Notes under the pieces: model-generated
What the model saw: only the letters and a program-made list of their open reading frames with translations
Told to the model about the DNA's origin: nothing
The model's database searches: none
In this document: positions 60,406-64,000 of the stretch, in pieces
Numbering within the stretch: the first letter of the stretch is position 1
How the letters are laid out: the number at the start of each line of letters is the position of its first letter
Position numbers and translations under genes: made by a program
DNA from: Chitinophaga sp. YR627
GTDB taxonomy: Bacteria; Bacteroidota; Bacteroidia; Chitinophagales; Chitinophagaceae
DNA: 64,000 bases
Assembly (NCBI RefSeq): GCF_900114995.1
Contig: NZ_FOUX01000005.1
Span: 62,001-126,000, forward strand
Direction of reading: 5' to 3'

Positions 60406-62004
60406 TTATTTCGCCAGTCCGAGGGGAGAAAAAATCACAAACAAGGCTACCATTGCCAGTAACAGCAACGCAGTATAAATATGTCGCTGCTTCCATGGTT
60501 GCAGGTCCACCACATTATTCCATTGCTGTACAAAAGGTTCCTTACGGGGCGCAATAGCAGCTATTCCTAACATCAGTAATACCGTCACCACAAACAGGAT
60601 AGACAGGACATGCAGGAAGTGTAGCCCCGTATCCACGATAAACTGTGCTATGGAATAAGTAAGGATAAAGAATGTCAGTCCGATCTTGGCCGCAATGGCC
60701 GGCATCCGCTTATGGACCAGTCCCAGGAGCAGGATAGTGAAAATAGGCACACTAAAAAGACCACTGACCATCTGGATATAGGTATATAAGCCCTGCTGCG
60801 CAAAAACGATAAAGGGGGCGATAACCATCGCCAACAGACAAACCAGCAACTCGAAACGCCTGCTGACACGCACCAGCTGGCGTTCACTCACTGCCTCCTG
60901 CCGCCATGCCTTAAAGGGCTTATAAAGGTTGAGTACAAACAGGGTGCTGGTACTGTTCAAACCCGCATTAAAAGTGGTCAGCGCAGCCCCGAAAGTGATA
61001 GCGGCAATAAAGCCGGTTAGCATCGGGGAACACACATCACTCACGATTTTCGGGAAGACTTCCGCCGTATTCGTCATATGCGGGTACAGCAATACTGCTA
61101 TCAGACCAGGTATATTCAGCAGCAGCGGAGAAATGATCTTTCCCACACTGGCAACGGCTATCCCTTTCTGGCTTTCCGCCAGACTCCGGGAGGCTAGTGC
61201 CTGTTGTACAATGTATTGTTCCGTACCCCAGTAGTAAAGGTTCACCAGGAACATACCGGTAAAGATGGTAGGAAAAGGAACGGCATCCTGCGGACCGCCG
61301 ATCGCATTAAAATGATCCCTGCGGGAAGCCAGTAATATATCCAGCCCCGTGCCGGCAGAACCATGTCCCAGGTATTTCAGGGCGGCATAAGGCAGTAAAA
61401 TACCCCCTGCAAACATCCCTACTCCCAGCACAGTATCTGAGATAGCTACGGCTTTCAGTCCGCCGAGGATCGTATACAGACAGCCGATAAACCCGATCAG
61501 CCATACCAGTATCCAGATCGTGACCCAGTAATCAATATGCAGGGTCTCTGATACCCGGAACAGGCCGTTAAAAGAAATAGCGCCACTGTATAATACAGAG
61601 GGCAGCATATTGACAATATAGCTGATAAGGAAGATCACCGACACGAATCGCTTCGTGCCGGTGTCATATCTTTCTTCGAGAAAATCGGGTGTAGTAGAAA
61701 TACCGCTGCGCAGGTACACCGGCATAATGAACTCGGATACCAGCAACATGGCAAATACCGAGGATAGCCCCCAGGCCATGACGCTCATATTATTGGTATA
61801 GACAAGCTCATTCTCACCAATAAATTGTACTGCGCTGATATTTGTAAAGAACAGGGCGCCACCGACAACGAGGAAACCCAGGTTACGATTGGCGAAAAAG
61901 AGGCCCGCGGCAGTCTGCAGGTTTTCTCTCCGGGTTTTATACCAGGAAATCAAAGCCACAAGGATGGTTACCAGCAGAAAACTCAGTAAAGCCCCAACAT
62001 TCAT
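60406..62004 (-). CDS. SSS-family sodium:solute symporter
   Basis: 532 residues with about 13-14 membrane helices. SLC5-type landmarks: FFANRNLGFLVVGGALFFTN (sodium site), VQFIGENELVYT, YLRSGISTTPDFLEERYDTG, LYTILGGLKAVAISD and NLYYWGTEQYIVQQALASRS. Such carriers import sugars with sodium across the inner membrane. In this operon (GH36, GntR-type regulator, SSS, GH13) an alpha-galactoside or its product is the best guess. Four nt separate its ATG from the regulator's stop region, so translation is coupled or close. Confidence 0.92.
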   Translation of the reverse strand: MNVGALLSFLLVTILVALISWYKTRRENLQTAAGLFFANRNLGFLVVGGALFFTNISAVQFIGENELVYTNNMSVMAWGLSSVFAMLLVSEFIMPVYLRSGISTTPDFLEERYDTGTKRFVSVIFLISYIVNMLPSVLYSGAISFNGLFRVSETLHIDYWVTIWILVWLIGFIGCLYTILGGLKAVAISDTVLGVGMFAGGILLPYAALKYLGHGSAGTGLDILLASRRDHFNAIGGPQDAVPFPTIFTGMFLVNLYYWGTEQYIVQQALASRSLAESQKGIAVASVGKIISPLLLNIPGLIAVLLYPHMTNTAEVFPKIVSDVCSPMLTGFIAAITFGAALTTFNAGLNSTSTLFVLNLYKPFKAWRQEAVSERQLVRVSRRFELLVCLLAMVIAPFIVFAQQGLYTYIQMVSGLFSVPIFTILLLGLVHKRMPAIAAKIGLTFFILTYSIAQFIVDTGLHFLHVLSILFVVTVLLMLGIAAIAPRKEPFVQQWNNVVDLQPWKQRHIYTALLLLAMVALFVIFSPLGLAK

Positions 62005-62008
62005 ATTA

Positions 62009-63067
62009 TCATAGAGAGTTACGTCGGATCAGGTTGGTGGGTAGCACCTGGTGCACCGGTTCCCGGCTCAGGACTGCCTGTGCAGCCCGTTTACCCATCT
62101 CGCTGAAACTGACCGAGTAGGTCGTAATACCATTACCGACAAGCTCCTTTACAGGCTCGTCATTATGGGAAAGAATGCCTATATCCTTTCCCGGTTCTAT
62201 TTTTCGTGCATTGCAATCCCTTAACAGGTTCCACAACTCAGCATTCTCATTCACATAATAGACTACTCCTTTTTCTACTGAGCCGGGTTCATATTCACGT
62301 AGCACCTCTCCTTTGATAGCGTGCTGCTCCGTGAAGTTCCGGAAAGATCTGACAATTTCCGGAGGAAACAATGAATCCGGATTATGAAAGAAGACCATCT
62401 TATCAAATTGTTTGATCACGTCTGCCAGTTCTTCAAAGATATGATAGGAAGATTGTTCAAATTCCTGTACCACATAATTAAAATCTCCTTCCAGCGGTTC
62501 GTAACGGTCAAACATGAGCAGTTTCTGACGCGGGATCGTATTCAGCAACTCCCGGGTACGGGGATGATGAATAGGAGAAATGACATACATACCATAGTGT
62601 CTGTTCTTCACCAGCGAGAACATGGTCTCAAACACCTCAATGTTCCCGTGGTGAAAAAACACGTCCAGGTGAACGTCTGCACCGAGTTCGTTGCGGAAGC
62701 TACGGTAAAACTGTTCCTGAAAAGTATCGATCGTATACATCAGCAGCGCTACCTTCAGCGATTGCTTCGTATTATCATCAGCAACAAAGTAACCAAGGCG
62801 GTTCTTGGCCTCGATCAGACCACGGTTCTGCAGTTCACGGTAACCCTTGATCACCGTTTCCCGGGCAAACCCCAGTCCGGAGATCATCGAATTTACCGAA
62901 GGCAGTGCGTCTCCCACACAAATGATCCGGTCATTGATCGCATTGACAATGCCCTCGACAAAACGCTCATGCTTGGAATAAGAAGGCACCTCATCCAGCT
63001 CCTGTATCTTTTCAAAAATTGTCTTCATCACTTCATAGTTGTTTATGCATTTAGCACGTCTCGCCAT
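62009..63067 (-). CDS. GntR-type regulator with LacI-like sensor domain
   Basis: 352 residues. Winged helix of the GntR type at about 30-95 (HERFVEGIVNAINDRIICVG, LGFARETVIKGYRELQNRG), then a periplasmic-binding-protein fold (LKVALLMYTIDTFQEQFYRS, GMYVISPIHH, YYVNENAELWNLLRD, DIGILSHNDEPVKELV). Such hybrids sense sugars in Bacteroidota. ATG 63067 overlaps the GH36 stop as TAATG; ATG 63028 is an alternative start. It probably regulates its own operon. Confidence 0.9.
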   Translation of the reverse strand: MARRAKCINNYEVMKTIFEKIQELDEVPSYSKHERFVEGIVNAINDRIICVGDALPSVNSMISGLGFARETVIKGYRELQNRGLIEAKNRLGYFVADDNTKQSLKVALLMYTIDTFQEQFYRSFRNELGADVHLDVFFHHGNIEVFETMFSLVKNRHYGMYVISPIHHPRTRELLNTIPRQKLLMFDRYEPLEGDFNYVVQEFEQSSYHIFEELADVIKQFDKMVFFHNPDSLFPPEIVRSFRNFTEQHAIKGEVLREYEPGSVEKGVVYYVNENAELWNLLRDCNARKIEPGKDIGILSHNDEPVKELVGNGITTYSVSFSEMGKRAAQAVLSREPVHQVLPTNLIRRNSL

Positions 63068-64000
63068 TATTCTACGACTTCCAGTTCCAGTATGCGGCTA
63101 TGCAATTTAGTCGAAGTAAATAAATCCAGTCCGATTTTCATCAGGTAATCTCCGGAATACACCTTTCCGTTGAATGCATCTGCAGGGTTATGACCCGGCA
63201 TGAGGTTGATTTCCTTTACGCGGTATTTCGCGGCAGGGTTCAGTCCCTGGCATTGTACCGTTTGCAGGATCTCGGAATAACGGGGGAAGATATCATATGC
63301 GTATACCAGTGCCTGTTTCTTAGACTGGCTCACATACATCACAGCCGAATGGTTACCTTCGTAAGGAGATACCAGTCTGTACTGGTCGCCATCGTAGTTT
63401 ATATTTTTCAGTCTGTCGTAGTTCGCCACTGCCTCTTTACAGAAAGTCTGTTCTTCCGCACGCAGTTCCTTTATATTGATATCGAAGCCCAGTTTACACT
63501 GCATGGCTACGTCTACACGGAATTTGATGCTGGCATCATGGTTCCAGCTGGTTACGTGTGCCGCCATGGATTTTGCCGGGAAGAACTGCGAATAACCCCA
63601 CTGAATATATAAGCGTTCTATCGGATCGGTATTATCGCTTGGCCAGAATTCAGTGAAATAACGCAGTCCTTCATAGTCTGTTCGGCCTCCACCACCGGAA
63701 CAGAGCATCATCGGCAGATTAGGATATTTATCTTTGATACGGTCCAGTACTTTGTACAGACCACGTACATACTCTATGTAAAGGTTACCCTGTTTTTCCT
63801 TCAGATAAGGAGAATAGATATTGGTGATCGGACTGTTACAATCCCATTTCATATAAGCCAGATCAGGATTCTCTGTCATCAGGTGATCTACTACATTGAA
63901 TACGTGGTCCTGTACTGCCGGATTGCTCAGGTCCAGTACCAGCTGATTACGGAAATAGTAGCGTTCACGGTTAGGCAGCATGATCACCCAGTCAGGATGT
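63067..64000 (-). CDS. GH36 alpha-galactosidase, 3' part only
   Basis: C-terminal part of a GH36 enzyme; the 5' end is beyond 64000. The catalytic nucleophile is in YMKWDCNSPI and the acid/base in FWPSDNTDPIERLYIQWG; CSGGGGRTDYEGLRYF is also typical. A C-terminal beta-sandwich (about the last 90 residues) follows. The family removes alpha-1,6-galactose from melibiose, raffinose or galactomannan with retention. The frame stays open through base 64000 (HPDW just before the first in-window GTG), so that GTG is internal. First gene of the sugar operon visible here. Confidence 0.92.
   Translation of the reverse strand, partial: HPDWVIMLPNRERYYFRNQLVLDLSNPAVQDHVFNVVDHLMTENPDLAYMKWDCNSPITNIYSPYLKEKQGNLYIEYVRGLYKVLDRIKDKYPNLPMMLCSGGGGRTDYEGLRYFTEFWPSDNTDPIERLYIQWGYSQFFPAKSMAAHVTSWNHDASIKFRVDVAMQCKLGFDINIKELRAEEQTFCKEAVANYDRLKNINYDGDQYRLVSPYEGNHSAVMYVSQSKKQALVYAYDIFPRYSEILQTVQCQGLNPAAKYRVKEINLMPGHNPADAFNGKVYSGDYLMKIGLDLFTSTKLHSRILELEVVE

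Noticed and set aside
63982..63987. GTG as the start of the GH36 gene
   Set aside because: The frame is open to the window edge and the residues just upstream (HPDW) fit GH36, so the true start lies outside.

Overview
The window reads as chromosome of a Bacteroidota bacterium, most likely Chitinophagaceae and Chitinophaga-like (inferred from gene content and promoter style, not from a database search). The signs are many Bacteroidota-type -7 boxes (TAnnTTTG), a type IX secretion (gliding-motility) C-terminal domain protein, lipoproteins with Bacteroidota-style lipoboxes, LytS/LytTR signalling next to an outer-membrane beta-barrel protein, GH92/GH47/GH130/GH36/GxGYxYP carbohydrate enzymes, and a compact crtI-crtB-crtZ-crtYcd carotenoid operon. 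I saw no rRNA, tRNA, CRISPR array, transposase or phage gene.

Layout. 1-8.5 kb: the 3' end of an aldo/keto reductase, two tandem paralogous lipoproteins, a phosphosulfolactate synthase-like protein, a DMT exporter divergent from a CGNR zinc-finger regulator with an operator between them, an aldose epimerase, a beta-lactamase-fold/rhodanese sulfur enzyme and a single-domain response regulator. 9-14 kb: LytS-type kinase, LytTR regulator and an outer-membrane beta-barrel protein; a small inverted-repeat element sits between kinase and regulator. 15-22.5 kb: a glycan block of GT4-like protein, alpha/alpha-barrel protein and GT4, convergent with a GH130 enzyme, followed by an AraC regulator and a secreted GH47 mannosidase. 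22.5-31.7 kb: a T9SS surface protein, a MACPF lipoprotein, an SPFH protein with a small membrane partner, and proteins of unknown function. 31.7-38.4 kb: NmrA-like reductase, AraC regulator, carotenoid operon and a divergent CarH-like MerR/B12 photoreceptor-type regulator with a symmetric set of operator boxes. 38.7 kb: a nested 11-nt repeat palindrome. 38.9-46.2 kb: a redox/detoxification district of oxidoreductases paired with HxlR, AraC and Crp/Fnr regulators. 46.3-55.6 kb: GH92 mannosidase, YqgE, VOC, a DUF1624 membrane protein, AraC, lipocalin-like, and a Crp/Fnr regulator followed by purA with the same palindrome upstream of both. 55.6-64 kb: a second inverted-repeat element, a GxGYxYP protein, a lipoprotein, and a sugar operon running GH36 alpha-galactosidase, GntR/LacI-type regulator, SSS symporter, GH13.

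How the parts fit. Carotenoid genes would make zeaxanthin from phytoene, probably under light/B12 control by the divergent MerR protein. The GT4/GH130/GH47 block suggests a mannose-containing glycan that is both made and broken down; this is the best candidate here for a little-described system. The last operon looks like uptake and cleavage of alpha-galactosides. Several regulators have recognisable palindromes or repeats in their own promoter regions, giving testable operator predictions.
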